Positions 16,741 to 24,648 of a DNA stretch of 64,000 nt are shown one piece after another (position 1 is the stretch's first letter; each line of letters opens with the position of its first letter). A program made the translations under genes and the position numbers. Source of the DNA: ZC4RG29 sp964521255. GTDB taxonomy: Bacteria; Bacteroidota; Bacteroidia; Cytophagales; Cyclobacteriaceae. The DNA lies in the NCBI GenBank assembly GCA_964521255.1, contig CAZFRM010000025.1:1-64000 (forward strand), read 5' to 3'. Below the pieces are notes generated by a model. It ran no database searches, had not been told where the DNA came from, and saw only the letters and a list, made by a program, of their open reading frames with translations.

Positions 16741-17886
16741 CTAACTTTTAACAGGAATAATTTTAAATATCTTTCCACCTTCCACGGCAACATACAAATA
16801 GCCATCACGTCCTTCTGATACCGTTCTTATTCTTCCGAGATTCTCCAATAATTTTTCTTTGTGCGTCACTTTATCGTCTTTGATTTCAAGGCGCTCAAGC
16901 GACAGCGATTTTAATCCACATACAAATATGTTGCCTTTCCAGGAAGGATATTTATCGCTGGTGATAAACAACAAGTTACTGGTGGCAATAGAAGGTCGCC
17001 AGAAAATTACCGGTTGCTCCATGCCTTCTTTCACCGTATCCTTTGAAATGATTTCACCATTATAATTTATGCCGTAGGTTATTTCAGGCCATCCATAATT
17101 CTTTCCTTTCTGAATGATGTTTAATTCATCACCACCCATAGGCCCATGTTCAGTCTCCCATATATCCCCGGTTTCAGGATTCAACGCAAGGCCTTGAGGA
17201 TTTCTGTTTCCGTAAGTGTATATAGCTTTTACCGCACCCGGTGTGTTAACAAAGGGATTATCTGCCGGTATACTGCCATCATCATTGATACGATACACTT
17301 TGCCATTATACGTGTTGAGCTGTTGTGCCTTCTTCATCTCGCCACGTTCGCCGATAGAGAAATACAAATAGCCTTGCTTATCAAATTCCATTCTTCCACC
17401 AAAGTGGTGCCCTGCATTTGTGAAAGGTTCACCCTTGAAAATAATTTGCTGATCAACAAGGTTGTTGTCCTTGAGATGGGCGCGCATAATATAAGTCATG
17501 CCTCCGGTTTCATCTTTCTTATCAGAAACAGCAGCATAGGAAATATAGAGCCAACCATTTTTATCGTAGTCCGGATGAAGTTCAAGATCAAATAACCCTC
17601 CTTGTCCGCGTGAAAAAACTTTCGGAACGCCTTCAATCTTTTCTTTTACCAATTTTCCGTTGCGAACTATTCTGATTTCTCCTGATTTGTCGGTTACCAG
17701 CATATCGCCGTTAGGCAAAAAGGCAAGGCTCCACGGTACACCAATACCTGTTTCAATCGTATCCAATGTAAAGGTGAGTTTTTCTGATTGGATAGTTTTT
17801 TCGTTGCTTTCAGAATAATGTAGAAAAGCAAAGAACGAGCTAGTGATCAAAATAAAAGACAGCGCTTTTAAAAAAGGATGTTGCAT
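16741..17886 (-). CDS. PQQ-dependent sugar (aldose) dehydrogenase, soluble GDH type
   Basis: A periplasmic six-bladed beta-propeller enzyme of the soluble glucose dehydrogenase family (about 381 residues from the ATG at 17886; an ATG at 17910 adds eight). It oxidises aldose sugars with PQQ. Signature segments are GIGVPWSLAFLPNGDMLVTDKSGEIRI, GQGGLFDLELHPDYDKNGWLYISYA, the active-site histidine region AGHHFGGRMEFDKQGYLYFSIGERG, YGNRNPQGLALNPETGDIWETEHGP with GGDELN following, and GRDGYLYVAVEGGKIFKI near the end. The N-terminal hydrophobic segment is a signal peptide or anchor. It is followed by a cytochrome c gene after 6 bp, the likely electron acceptor. The exact sugar cannot be read from sequence. 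Confidence 0.88.
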   Translation of the reverse strand: MQHPFLKALSFILITSSFFAFLHYSESNEKTIQSEKLTFTLDTIETGIGVPWSLAFLPNGDMLVTDKSGEIRIVRNGKLVKEKIEGVPKVFSRGQGGLFDLELHPDYDKNGWLYISYAAVSDKKDETGGMTYIMRAHLKDNNLVDQQIIFKGEPFTNAGHHFGGRMEFDKQGYLYFSIGERGEMKKAQQLNTYNGKVYRINDDGSIPADNPFVNTPGAVKAIYTYGNRNPQGLALNPETGDIWETEHGPMGGDELNIIQKGKNYGWPEITYGINYNGEIISKDTVKEGMEQPVIFWRPSIATSNLLFITSDKYPSWKGNIFVCGLKSLSLERLEIKDDKVTHKEKLLENLGRIRTVSEGRDGYLYVAVEGGKIFKIIPVKS

Positions 17887-18140
17887 AAAAGGGGAATGAG
17901 TTAGTGCCAAGTATACTAAAATTTTCTATGGTGCCCATTTCTTATTTTATGGATGGAACATCAGCTCAAAATTCGTTCAACATCTTTAAGCAAATGGCTC
18001 TGGTCGGCGTTAGTTTATATGGATTTCGAACATTGAATTTTAAATATTGTTTCCCGATTCCTCCTATTTAAGAGAATAAAGGGATTTTTTCATGCTGCTT
18101 AATTTTAGTCTCATTCATGATGTAAATTTCACAATCCTTC

Positions 18141-18148
18141 TAACTTTG
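18141..18148 (+). promoter_or_regulatory. Candidate -7 box (TAACTTTG) upstream of accA
   Basis: TAACTTTG matches the Bacteroidota TAnnTTTG -7 consensus 22 bp before the accA ATG, a distance typical of short leaders. A clear -33 TTG at the right spacing is not seen. Confidence 0.4.
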
Positions 18149-18169
18149 TGCCACTAACATTAACCCCCT

Positions 18170-19117
18170 ATGTTATTGGACTTTGAAAAGCCTATAGCGG
18201 ATCTCGAAGCAAAACTGGAAGATATGAAGCATCTCGCTCACGACAGTGAAGCAGATGTTAAAGATGCGATCAAGGCCCTTGAGAAGAAAATCAAAGACCT
18301 TAAGAAAGAAACCTTCGAGAATTTAACCGGCTGGCAGCGTGTTCAGTTATCACGTCATCCCGACAGACCTTATACACTGGATTACATTTATGAAATAACC
18401 ACTGACTTTATAGAAATCCACGGAGACCGTACCGTTGGCGATGATAAGGCAATGGTGGGTGGGTTTGGCACGGTGGATGGTCATACTTTCATGCTGATTG
18501 GGCAACAGAAAGGAAGAAATACAAAGCAACGCCAGATGAGAAATTTCGGGATGGCAAATCCTGAAGGATATCGCAAAGCATTGCGACTGATGAAGATGGC
18601 AGAAAAATTCAACAAACCCATTGTTACCTTCATCGATACCCCCGGTGCGTTTCCCGGTCTGGAAGCAGAAGAGCGCGGACAAGGAGAAGCGATTGCGAGA
18701 AACTTAAAAGAGATGTTCACGCTGAAAGTTCCTGTGATTTGCATCGTCATTGGTGAAGGGGCGTCGGGTGGAGCGTTAGGTGTTGCAATCGGTGATCGTG
18801 TACTTATGTTAGAGAATTCGTGGTACTCGGTAATTTCTCCTGAGAATTGTTCAACCATTTTATGGCGGAGCTGGGATTTTAAAGAACAGGCAGCTGAGTT
18901 GCTTAAGCTTACAGCGAAGGATATGTTGTCGATAAAATTGATTGACGGTATTGTGAAGGAGCCGCTGGGTGGTGCACATACAGATATTAAGTGGATGGCG
19001 ACACAACTGAAGAAAGTGATCAAGGAATCTACAAAAGAATTATTAAAATTAACGCCTGAGAAAAGAATTGAACAACGGATTGATAAGTTTTGCAGCATGG
19101 GCGTTGTGAAGGAGTAG
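18170..19117 (+). CDS. accA: Acetyl-CoA carboxylase carboxyltransferase subunit alpha
   Basis: AccA pairs with AccD to transfer the carboxyl group from carboxybiotin to acetyl-CoA, giving malonyl-CoA for fatty-acid synthesis. The 315-residue length is normal. Family blocks are the N-terminal coiled helix (MLLDFEKPIADLEAKLEDMK), WQRVQLSRHPDRPYTLDYI, HGDRTVGDDKAMVGG, NFGMANPEGYRKALRLMKMAEKF, FIDTPGAFPGLEAEERGQGEAIARN and IGEGASGGALG (crotonase-type oxyanion turn). Start at 18170 gives the conserved N-terminus. A strong terminator follows at 19143. The accD and biotin-carrier genes are not in this window. Confidence 0.98.
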   Translation: MLLDFEKPIADLEAKLEDMKHLAHDSEADVKDAIKALEKKIKDLKKETFENLTGWQRVQLSRHPDRPYTLDYIYEITTDFIEIHGDRTVGDDKAMVGGFGTVDGHTFMLIGQQKGRNTKQRQMRNFGMANPEGYRKALRLMKMAEKFNKPIVTFIDTPGAFPGLEAEERGQGEAIARNLKEMFTLKVPVICIVIGEGASGGALGVAIGDRVLMLENSWYSVISPENCSTILWRSWDFKEQAAELLKLTAKDMLSIKLIDGIVKEPLGGAHTDIKWMATQLKKVIKESTKELLKLTPEKRIEQRIDKFCSMGVVKE

Positions 19118-19142
19118 TTCGTCTTTAAAAAGAAAATAAATG

Positions 19143-19168
19143 AAACCGCTTCACGGCGGTTTTTTTTG
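19143..19168 (+). terminator. Rho-independent terminator after accA
   Basis: Stem aaaccgc/gcggttt (19143-19149 and 19156-19162) with a six-base loop, followed by a run of T. It lies 26 bp after the accA stop. Confidence 0.85.
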
Positions 19169-19218
19169 TTAATTGCGGCAATCATTTATAGCTAAAGGCA
19201 AATCGAAATTGGTGTGAT

Positions 19219-20055
19219 ATGAAACTTCACGTTATCAACACAGGTTTTTTTAAACTGGATGGAGGCGCCATGTTTGGTGTGGTTCCTAAATCGATCTGGA
19301 ATCGACTCAATCCTGCGGATGAAAAAAATCTTTGCAGTTGGGCCATGCGGTGCTTATTGATCGAAAACGGAAATAAGTTAATTCTTATCGATAACGGAAT
19401 AGGGGATAAGCAAGATGAAAAGTTTCTAAGCTATTATTACCTGCATGGTGAGGATGGTCTTATCAATTCGTTGTACCTCGCCGGATACTCACCTCATGAA
19501 GTTACCGATATGTTTTTAACTCACCTCCACTTTGACCATTGTGGCGGAGGAACGAAATATGAAGATGGTAAAACAGCGCTCACTTTCCCGCATGCAAATT
19601 ACTGGACCAATGCCGGTCATTGGAAATGGGCGACAGAACCGAACCCCAGGGAGAAGGCAAGCTTTTTAAAAGAGAATATCATTCCTATGAAGGAAAGCGG
19701 CCAGTTAAAGTATGTTGATCCGAAAATAAATCCGTTCAATGAGTTTGATATTTTCTATGCCTCCGGACACACCGATAAAATGATGATACCCATGATACCT
19801 TACAAAGGTAAAATCATTTGCTTTGTTACCGATCTTATTCCTTCCGCAGGACACATACCTGTTCCGTATGTAATGGGGTATGACACAAGACCGCTAATAG
19901 CCATGGAGGAGAAAGAGAGATTCCTGAAAGCAGCAGCAGATAATGGTTACATTTTATTCTTTGAACATGACCCTGTGCATGAATGTTGTACGGTGAAACA
20001 TACCGAGAAAGGTGTACGACTGGATAGAACATTTAAGCTTGGCGAAATAGTTTAA
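19219..20055 (+). CDS. Metallo-beta-lactamase-fold hydrolase (lactonase/glyoxalase II-like)
   Basis: A 278-residue cytoplasmic metallohydrolase. The zinc motif HxHxDH is clear in FLTHLHFDHCGGG (about 98-110), and later ligand regions are SGHTDKMMIPMI (about 188-199) and FFEHDPVHECCTV (about 252-264). The order and spacing resemble the AHL-lactonase/YtnP-like branch, with the product LIDNGIGDKQDEKFLSYYY region before the first motif. Lactone hydrolysis is possible but not shown; general esterase or sulfatase-like activity is an alternative. The gene is followed after 41 bp by a patatin-like lipase on the same strand, so co-transcription is likely. Confidence 0.85.
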   Translation: MKLHVINTGFFKLDGGAMFGVVPKSIWNRLNPADEKNLCSWAMRCLLIENGNKLILIDNGIGDKQDEKFLSYYYLHGEDGLINSLYLAGYSPHEVTDMFLTHLHFDHCGGGTKYEDGKTALTFPHANYWTNAGHWKWATEPNPREKASFLKENIIPMKESGQLKYVDPKINPFNEFDIFYASGHTDKMMIPMIPYKGKIICFVTDLIPSAGHIPVPYVMGYDTRPLIAMEEKERFLKAAADNGYILFFEHDPVHECCTVKHTEKGVRLDRTFKLGEIV

Positions 20056-20096
20056 TGATGTCACAAATTTCTCACGCTAAATCTCAAATTTAGTTT

Positions 20097-20849
20097 ATGA
20101 AGATAGGCCTGGTACTTTCCGGAGGTGGCGCAAGAGGCCTTATGCACCTGGGTGTGATTAAAGCACTGAATGAACTGGGTGTGCAATTCTCCTGCATTTC
20201 AGGAACCAGTGCAGGATCAATCATTGGAGCGCTCTATGCATACGGACATTCACCTGAAGATATTTTAAAACAAATTTCGACCGGATATTTCAAGGCAGTA
20301 AGACCAGCTTGGGCTTTATCAGGATTGATGAGTTTGGAAGGACTCAAAACTGAATTGCTCCGATACATACCTGAAAATAATTTTGCCGCACTGAAAATTC
20401 CGTTAACGACCGTCGCCACTGACCTGGTGAAAGGACAAGCTAAATATTTTGATGAAGGTGAGTTAATTCCGGCGGTGCTTGCATCAGCATGTGTGCCTGC
20501 TGTATTCAATCCTGTAACGGTGAATGGTGTTATGTATGTTGACGGAGGCATATTGGATAACCTTCCCGTTAAGCCAATTCAGGATAAATGTGATTTTATT
20601 ATTGCGTCTCACTGCAACCCTATCGATGACCATTTTGACAGGATGAATATCAAAGCCATTATAGAAAGAAGTCTTTTGATGGCAATTAATGGAAATACCA
20701 CTGTGAGTAAGGGTATGTGTAATGTGTTGATAGAGCCTCCGGGTATAAGCAAGTTTGGTGGTTTTGATATAGGAAGGGCTAAGGAAATGTTTGCCATTGG
20801 ATATGATTTTACGATAACCAATTTCAAGTCATATAACTTTAATCCATAA
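20097..20849 (+). CDS. Patatin-like phospholipase (RssA/YchK type)
   Basis: A 250-residue serine lipid acyl hydrolase of the bacterial patatin family. The oxyanion glycines are in LSGGGARGLMHLGV (7-20), the catalytic serine is S38 in GTSAG, and the dyad aspartate is D149 in VDGGILDNLPV. No signal peptide is present, so it acts in the cytoplasm or at the inner membrane. It follows the metallo-hydrolase gene closely. Substrate lipids are unknown; a housekeeping role in membrane lipid turnover fits the family. Confidence 0.9.
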   Translation: MKIGLVLSGGGARGLMHLGVIKALNELGVQFSCISGTSAGSIIGALYAYGHSPEDILKQISTGYFKAVRPAWALSGLMSLEGLKTELLRYIPENNFAALKIPLTTVATDLVKGQAKYFDEGELIPAVLASACVPAVFNPVTVNGVMYVDGGILDNLPVKPIQDKCDFIIASHCNPIDDHFDRMNIKAIIERSLLMAINGNTTVSKGMCNVLIEPPGISKFGGFDIGRAKEMFAIGYDFTITNFKSYNFNP

Positions 20850-20990
20850 GTTATATTAATCGTTAATTCCTCTAAAACAATTTAGTGGTCAGCGTTAATT
20901 ACAGATAAGGTCCTGATTTAGGTCGTTGAAATATTTTATCCTTAGCTACTTCCTTCCCAATTTTGAAGTTAAAATCAAATCAAGCTAATC

Positions 20991-21497
20991 ATGAAAAAAG
21001 TAAGTCTTTATCTCGCTGTCATTGTTTTTTTATTCGCTAACGCTGCTTTTGCACAAATTCAAAAAGGAGCATTCCTGGTTGGTGCATCTTCCAACTTTGG
21101 TTATTCATCGACTTCTTACGAGAACTCTGATGACAACGTGAATTTATTTTCGTTAAACCTGAAAGGAGGATATTTTGTAATTGATGATTTGACGTTTGGC
21201 CTTTCGTTTGGATACAATAAATTTTCTGTGGGTGATAACGATGCATCAACAACGTCTGTCGGATTTTTTGGACGGTACTATGTAAACGGTAAATTCTTCG
21301 CTGGTATGGGTTATAATTCCAGCAAAGCTGAAGGTGCCGATGCAATTAACAGGGTGCCGTTTGAAATTGGATATGCCGCATTCCTTAATAACAATATAGC
21401 AGTGGAACCATCGTTAAGTTATGCTATTGGTGTGAGCGATAATAAGTCAAATCAATTTGCGCTTAACGTGGGGTTTGCTTTGTATTTTAATAGATGA
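20991..21497 (+). CDS. Outer-membrane beta-barrel protein
   Basis: A 168-residue protein with a signal peptide (MKKVSLYLAVIVFLFANAAFAQ) and about eight alternating hydrophobic/aromatic strands, consistent with a small OmpX/OmpW-like barrel. Examples are GAFLVGASSNFGYSSTSYE, FSLNLKGGYFVIDDLTFGLS, VGFFGRYYVNGKFFAGMGYN and the closing FALNVGFALYFNR, ending in Arg two residues after the final aromatic. Function is unknown. It is monocistronic, with a dispersed repeat 75 bp downstream. Confidence 0.75.
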   Translation: MKKVSLYLAVIVFLFANAAFAQIQKGAFLVGASSNFGYSSTSYENSDDNVNLFSLNLKGGYFVIDDLTFGLSFGYNKFSVGDNDASTTSVGFFGRYYVNGKFFAGMGYNSSKAEGADAINRVPFEIGYAAFLNNNIAVEPSLSYAIGVSDNKSNQFALNVGFALYFNR

Positions 21498-21572
21498 GGA
21501 TTTAATTACTAATGTCTTGTGCGATTTTTTCCACATTGACAGGTGGTAACTGAGAACGAAGTATAAACTATT

Positions 21573-21737
21573 AATGAGAGCATCATTTACTAATGTAAAA
21601 ACTTTATCAACAGATAATAACCAATGTTGAAAGTAGGCAAATTGCCTATTGCCTTTTGCTTACTGCCATTTTTTCGTTTGTATCATAGATTTTGAATGAA
21701 CTAAGTAGCACTGAATCACTAAACGATTAATATATTG
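21573..21737 (+). repeat. Dispersed repeat, copy B
   Basis: About 165 bp matching copy C at 23814-23995 in the same orientation and copy A at the left window edge. Shared words include taatgagagcatcat, tatcaacagat, aaccaatgttgaaa, gcttactgccatttttt, gtttgtatcatagat and gaatgaactaagtagcact. Its internal hairpin is short (taggcaa/ttgccta). It occupies most of the 318-bp gap between two outer-membrane protein genes; the rest of the gap is AT-rich and featureless. Confidence 0.85.
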
Positions 21738-21815
21738 GGCTGGCTCATCAAAATTCACTCATTTTTTTTAGGCCCCATTTTTGTTTATAGATTTAAAAAC
21801 TAAATGTCATTTTTT

Positions 21816-22403
21816 ATGAACAAGACAAGGATCTTACTAATTGCCTTATTTATAGCGGGAGCATCAACTTCCGTTTTCTCCCAGACTCAATTCTCTTTAG
21901 GCATAAAGGGAGGGTTAAATTTTGCCACCATTGATGCGAGCCAGCCAGGGGAGACGTATGATAACAGAACCGGCTATCATTTCGGCGCTTTCGGACTTTT
22001 GAAGTTTACAAGGATTGGCATTCAACCTGAGCTGCTTTTCTCGCAACAGGGAACTAAAGTAAAGGTTGATGGAACTGATTTTGAATCTAACTTCAGCTAC
22101 GTTAATATACCAATCATAGTAAAGTTATATACAGTGGGCGGCTTAAACTTACAGGCTGGTCCTCAATTTGGATTTTTATCATCTGCTGATTGGAAAGGTG
22201 AGAATGTAAAGGATTTTCTAAAGGGTTCGGATGTAAGTCTTGCACTTGGTGTAGGATGGGATCTTCCCTTCGGATTGACCATTGATGGTCGTTACAATTT
22301 AGGGCTTTCCGACATTAGCGATTCGCCGGCCTATAATGAAATCAAGAACCAGGTGTGGCAGGTGTCAGTGGGGTATAAGCTTTTCAACTTCGGTAAAAAA
22401 TAA
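21816..22403 (+). CDS. Outer-membrane beta-barrel (porin-family) protein
   Basis: A 195-residue protein with a signal peptide (MNKTRILLIALFIAGASTSVFSQ) and the OMP_b-brl_2 pattern common in Bacteroidota. It opens after the signal with FSLGIKGGLNFATID and continues with YHFGAFGLLKF, IGIQPELLFSQQGTKV, FSYVNIPIIVKLY and LQAGPQFGFLSS. It closes with VWQVSVGYKLFNFGKK. I prefer the ATG at 21816; an ATG at 21804 would add MSFF. Function is unknown. It shares a bidirectional terminator with the convergent tyrS gene. Confidence 0.8.
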   Translation: MNKTRILLIALFIAGASTSVFSQTQFSLGIKGGLNFATIDASQPGETYDNRTGYHFGAFGLLKFTRIGIQPELLFSQQGTKVKVDGTDFESNFSYVNIPIIVKLYTVGGLNLQAGPQFGFLSSADWKGENVKDFLKGSDVSLALGVGWDLPFGLTIDGRYNLGLSDISDSPAYNEIKNQVWQVSVGYKLFNFGKK

Positions 22404-22439
22404 TACTTGCTAAAACCAGCATAATTTTTAAAAAAACTG

Positions 22440-22470
22440 AGAGGGATGGCAGAAGCCATCCCTCTTTTAA
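22440..22470. terminator. Bidirectional terminator between OM barrel gene and tyrS
   Basis: A perfect 11-bp stem agagggatggc/gccatccctct (22440-22450 and 22455-22465) with loop agaa. An A-rich run lies on the left and a T-rich run on the right, so it can terminate transcription from both convergent genes. Confidence 0.88.
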
Positions 22471-23753
22471 TTTATACTTATCAAATAATAATTCTTCTTC
22501 CCCTTCTGTGCCAGCAGGTATTTTCCCTGTAGCAATTTCAGATCAGCTTTGATATTTGGATCATCTACTTTAAGTTTATTCAAGCTCACTCCACCACCCT
22601 GAATCATTTTACGCGCTTCTCCCTTTGAGGAAAATATTATACCTCCGGTGACGACAGACAACAAATCAGTTACATTAGAGCAGTTCTCAAATTCACTTTT
22701 TGAAATAGAGGTTTGTGGTACGCCTTCAAAAACGGCAAGCAAGGTATCTTCATCCAGGCTCTGAAGATCTTCCGTTGTAGAGTTCCCAAATAAAATGGAG
22801 GAAGCTTTCAATGCCTTTTCATACTCAGATTGTGAGTGTACCCTCACCGTTATATCCATTGCAAGAGCCTGTTGGAGCTTTCTCAGATGAGGCGCAACCT
22901 GATGTTCCTGAATTAATCTATCAATCTCATCCTTTGTGAAAAGTGTAAATATCTTTATGAATGAAATGGCATCTTCATCAGAAACATTAAGCCAGTACTG
23001 GTAGAATTTATAAGGGGAAGTTTTCTTCGGATCAAGCCACACATTGCCACCTTCTGTTTTTCCAAACTTCGAACCGTCCGCTTTGGTAATGAGCTTTGTC
23101 GTGAGTGCATAGGCATCACCGTTGGCTTTACGCCTGATCAATTCTGTTCCTGTTACAATGTTGCCCCATTGATCAGATCCACCCATTTGAAGTTTACAGC
23201 CCTTATGTTCGTAGAGCCAGTAGAAGTCGTATCCCTGAACTAATTGATAAGTAAACTCTGTGAAGGAAAGGCCTGACTCCAATCTTTTCTGCACGGAATC
23301 TTTCGCCATCATATAATTAACGGTAATGTGCTTTCCTACATCGCGGATGAAGTCGAGAAAGCCGAGGCCCTTAAACCAATCGTAGTTATTTACTAACTCA
23401 GCGCCACCTTTGCTGAAGTCAAGAAATTTTTCCAACTGCGCTTTCACGCAAGCTTCGTTGTGGCGAAGAACATCTTCTGATAATAAATTTCGCTCGGCAG
23501 ATTTTCCGGAAGGATCCCCCACCATTCCTGTAGCGCCGCCCACCAGTGCAACCGGTTTGTGACCGCACTGCTGAAAATGAACCAATGTCATGATCTGAAC
23601 GAGGTGACCAATGTGGAGAGAGTCTGCGGTAGGATCAAAACCAATATAGCCGGCAGTAGATTCTTTGGAGAGTTGTTTCTCTGTCTCCGGCATTATATCG
23701 TGCAACATTCCGCGCCAGCGAAGTTCTTCAACAAAATTCTTTTTCATTCGCAA
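22467..23753 (-). CDS. tyrS: Tyrosine--tRNA ligase
   Basis: TyrRS charges tRNA-Tyr with tyrosine. The 428-residue protein has the class I signature HIGH at 47-50 (GFDPTADSLHIGHLVQ) and the second signature as KFGKT near 233 (KADGSKFGKTEGG). The tyrosine-binding block YQLVQGYDFYWLYEHKGCKLQMGGSDQWGN lies between them. The C-terminal S4-like RNA-binding domain covers about 365-428 (ARKMIQGGGVSLNKLKV). Of the two nearby methionines, M3 (MKKNFVEEL) may be the true start, two residues shorter. The gene lies between dispersed-repeat copies B and C. Confidence 0.98.
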   Translation of the reverse strand: MRMKKNFVEELRWRGMLHDIMPETEKQLSKESTAGYIGFDPTADSLHIGHLVQIMTLVHFQQCGHKPVALVGGATGMVGDPSGKSAERNLLSEDVLRHNEACVKAQLEKFLDFSKGGAELVNNYDWFKGLGFLDFIRDVGKHITVNYMMAKDSVQKRLESGLSFTEFTYQLVQGYDFYWLYEHKGCKLQMGGSDQWGNIVTGTELIRRKANGDAYALTTKLITKADGSKFGKTEGGNVWLDPKKTSPYKFYQYWLNVSDEDAISFIKIFTLFTKDEIDRLIQEHQVAPHLRKLQQALAMDITVRVHSQSEYEKALKASSILFGNSTTEDLQSLDEDTLLAVFEGVPQTSISKSEFENCSNVTDLLSVVTGGIIFSSKGEARKMIQGGGVSLNKLKVDDPNIKADLKLLQGKYLLAQKGKKNYYLISIN

Positions 23754-23813
23754 CTATAAATTCGGCGCAATATAGTTATCAGATATCAGTTATCGTTTAT
23801 CGGTTCATCACTT

Positions 23814-23995
23814 AATAATGAGAGCATCATAAAACATTTTATCAACAGATATTAACCAATGTTGAAAAATAGGCAATAGGCAATCGCAGTAGGCAAAATT
23901 GCCTATTGCCATTTGCTTACTGCCATTTTTTTGTTTGTATCATAGATTTTTGAATGAACTAAGTAGCACTAAATCACTAAACGATTGATATATAC
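23814..23995 (+). repeat. Dispersed repeat, copy C
   Basis: About 182 bp, in direct orientation to copy B. It is longer because its centre has a perfect 13-bp inverted repeat, ggcaataggcaat (23872-23884) and attgcctattgcc (23898-23910), around a 13-base loop that itself contains another aggcaa unit. The flanks match copy B closely on both sides. It lies between the tyrS promoter region and the end of the degenerate carbonic anhydrase gene. No coding potential. Confidence 0.85.
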
Positions 23996-24005
23996 ATTTT
24001 GCCAG

Positions 24006-24638
24006 CTATCCAGTAATGGCTGATACTTCTGCGGGTTGGCTTTGAGGCTCCATGCGAAATAACTCTTTTATGTCACCGCTGGGGAGATCGAAATACCATC
24101 CTAATAAAAGGGGAGCCGACCGTGCTTCCCACGAACGCCTGATAATATCCATCTCGCTAAGGTTTGTGATTTGCTGCTGGATGTTAAGTTCCGAAAGCCT
24201 GTCTTCTTTTTGTTCTAAGGGCAATCTGTCTAATTCGTCCCGATGTTCTTCATAAGTTGCAATAAGACCCGATAACCAATTTTTTACGGTGGGTTGTTTG
24301 CCGTCTATTCCATCGATAACACTTCGTATGCCATTGCACCTTCCGTATCCGCAGACGATGATAAGATCTATCTTTTCGGTTTCCAGCGCATCTTCAAGAA
24401 GAGCCATGAAACTGAGGTCATCCTTTCTTGTCTGGTTGGCAATATTTTGATAAAGCAGAATTTCACCGGGTTCAGTGTTTGTAATCTCTCTTACGGAGAA
24501 CAAGCTATCACTTGAACCTACCCACAGAATTCCGGGATTGCCCATTCCTGACAGCTTGTGAAAGAAATTTTTATCGGCCAGTAGCTTTTCTTTTGACCAG
24601 GCTTTACACTCCAGAATTAGTCTATCATTTGTTTTCAT
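24006..24638 (-). CDS. Degenerate beta-carbonic anhydrase-like protein (probable pseudoenzyme)
   Basis: A 210-residue protein that aligns along its length with the active beta-carbonic anhydrase two genes upstream. The conserved CSDSR site reads SSDSL here (S42 for the zinc Cys, L46 for the dyad Arg, D44 kept). The HxxC site reads YGRC (Y98 for the zinc His, C101 kept). With two of three zinc ligands and the dyad arginine lost, hydration activity is unlikely. The reading frame is intact and the fold-forming blocks (ILLYQNIANQ, IDLIIVCGYGRCNG, WYFDLPSGDI) remain, so it looks selected and not decayed. It starts 10 bp after the SulP gene, so it is co-expressed and may regulate or scaffold the transporter. 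Confidence 0.85.
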   Translation of the reverse strand: MKTNDRLILECKAWSKEKLLADKNFFHKLSGMGNPGILWVGSSDSLFSVREITNTEPGEILLYQNIANQTRKDDLSFMALLEDALETEKIDLIIVCGYGRCNGIRSVIDGIDGKQPTVKNWLSGLIATYEEHRDELDRLPLEQKEDRLSELNIQQQITNLSEMDIIRRSWEARSAPLLLGWYFDLPSGDIKELFRMEPQSQPAEVSAITG

Positions 24639-24648
24639 ACGTATTCAT

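Noticed and set aside
23872..23910. Repeated ggcaat-type units suggesting a CRISPR or tandem array
   Set aside because: Only two or three short units are present, they form one hairpin, and there are no regular spacers or cas genes.
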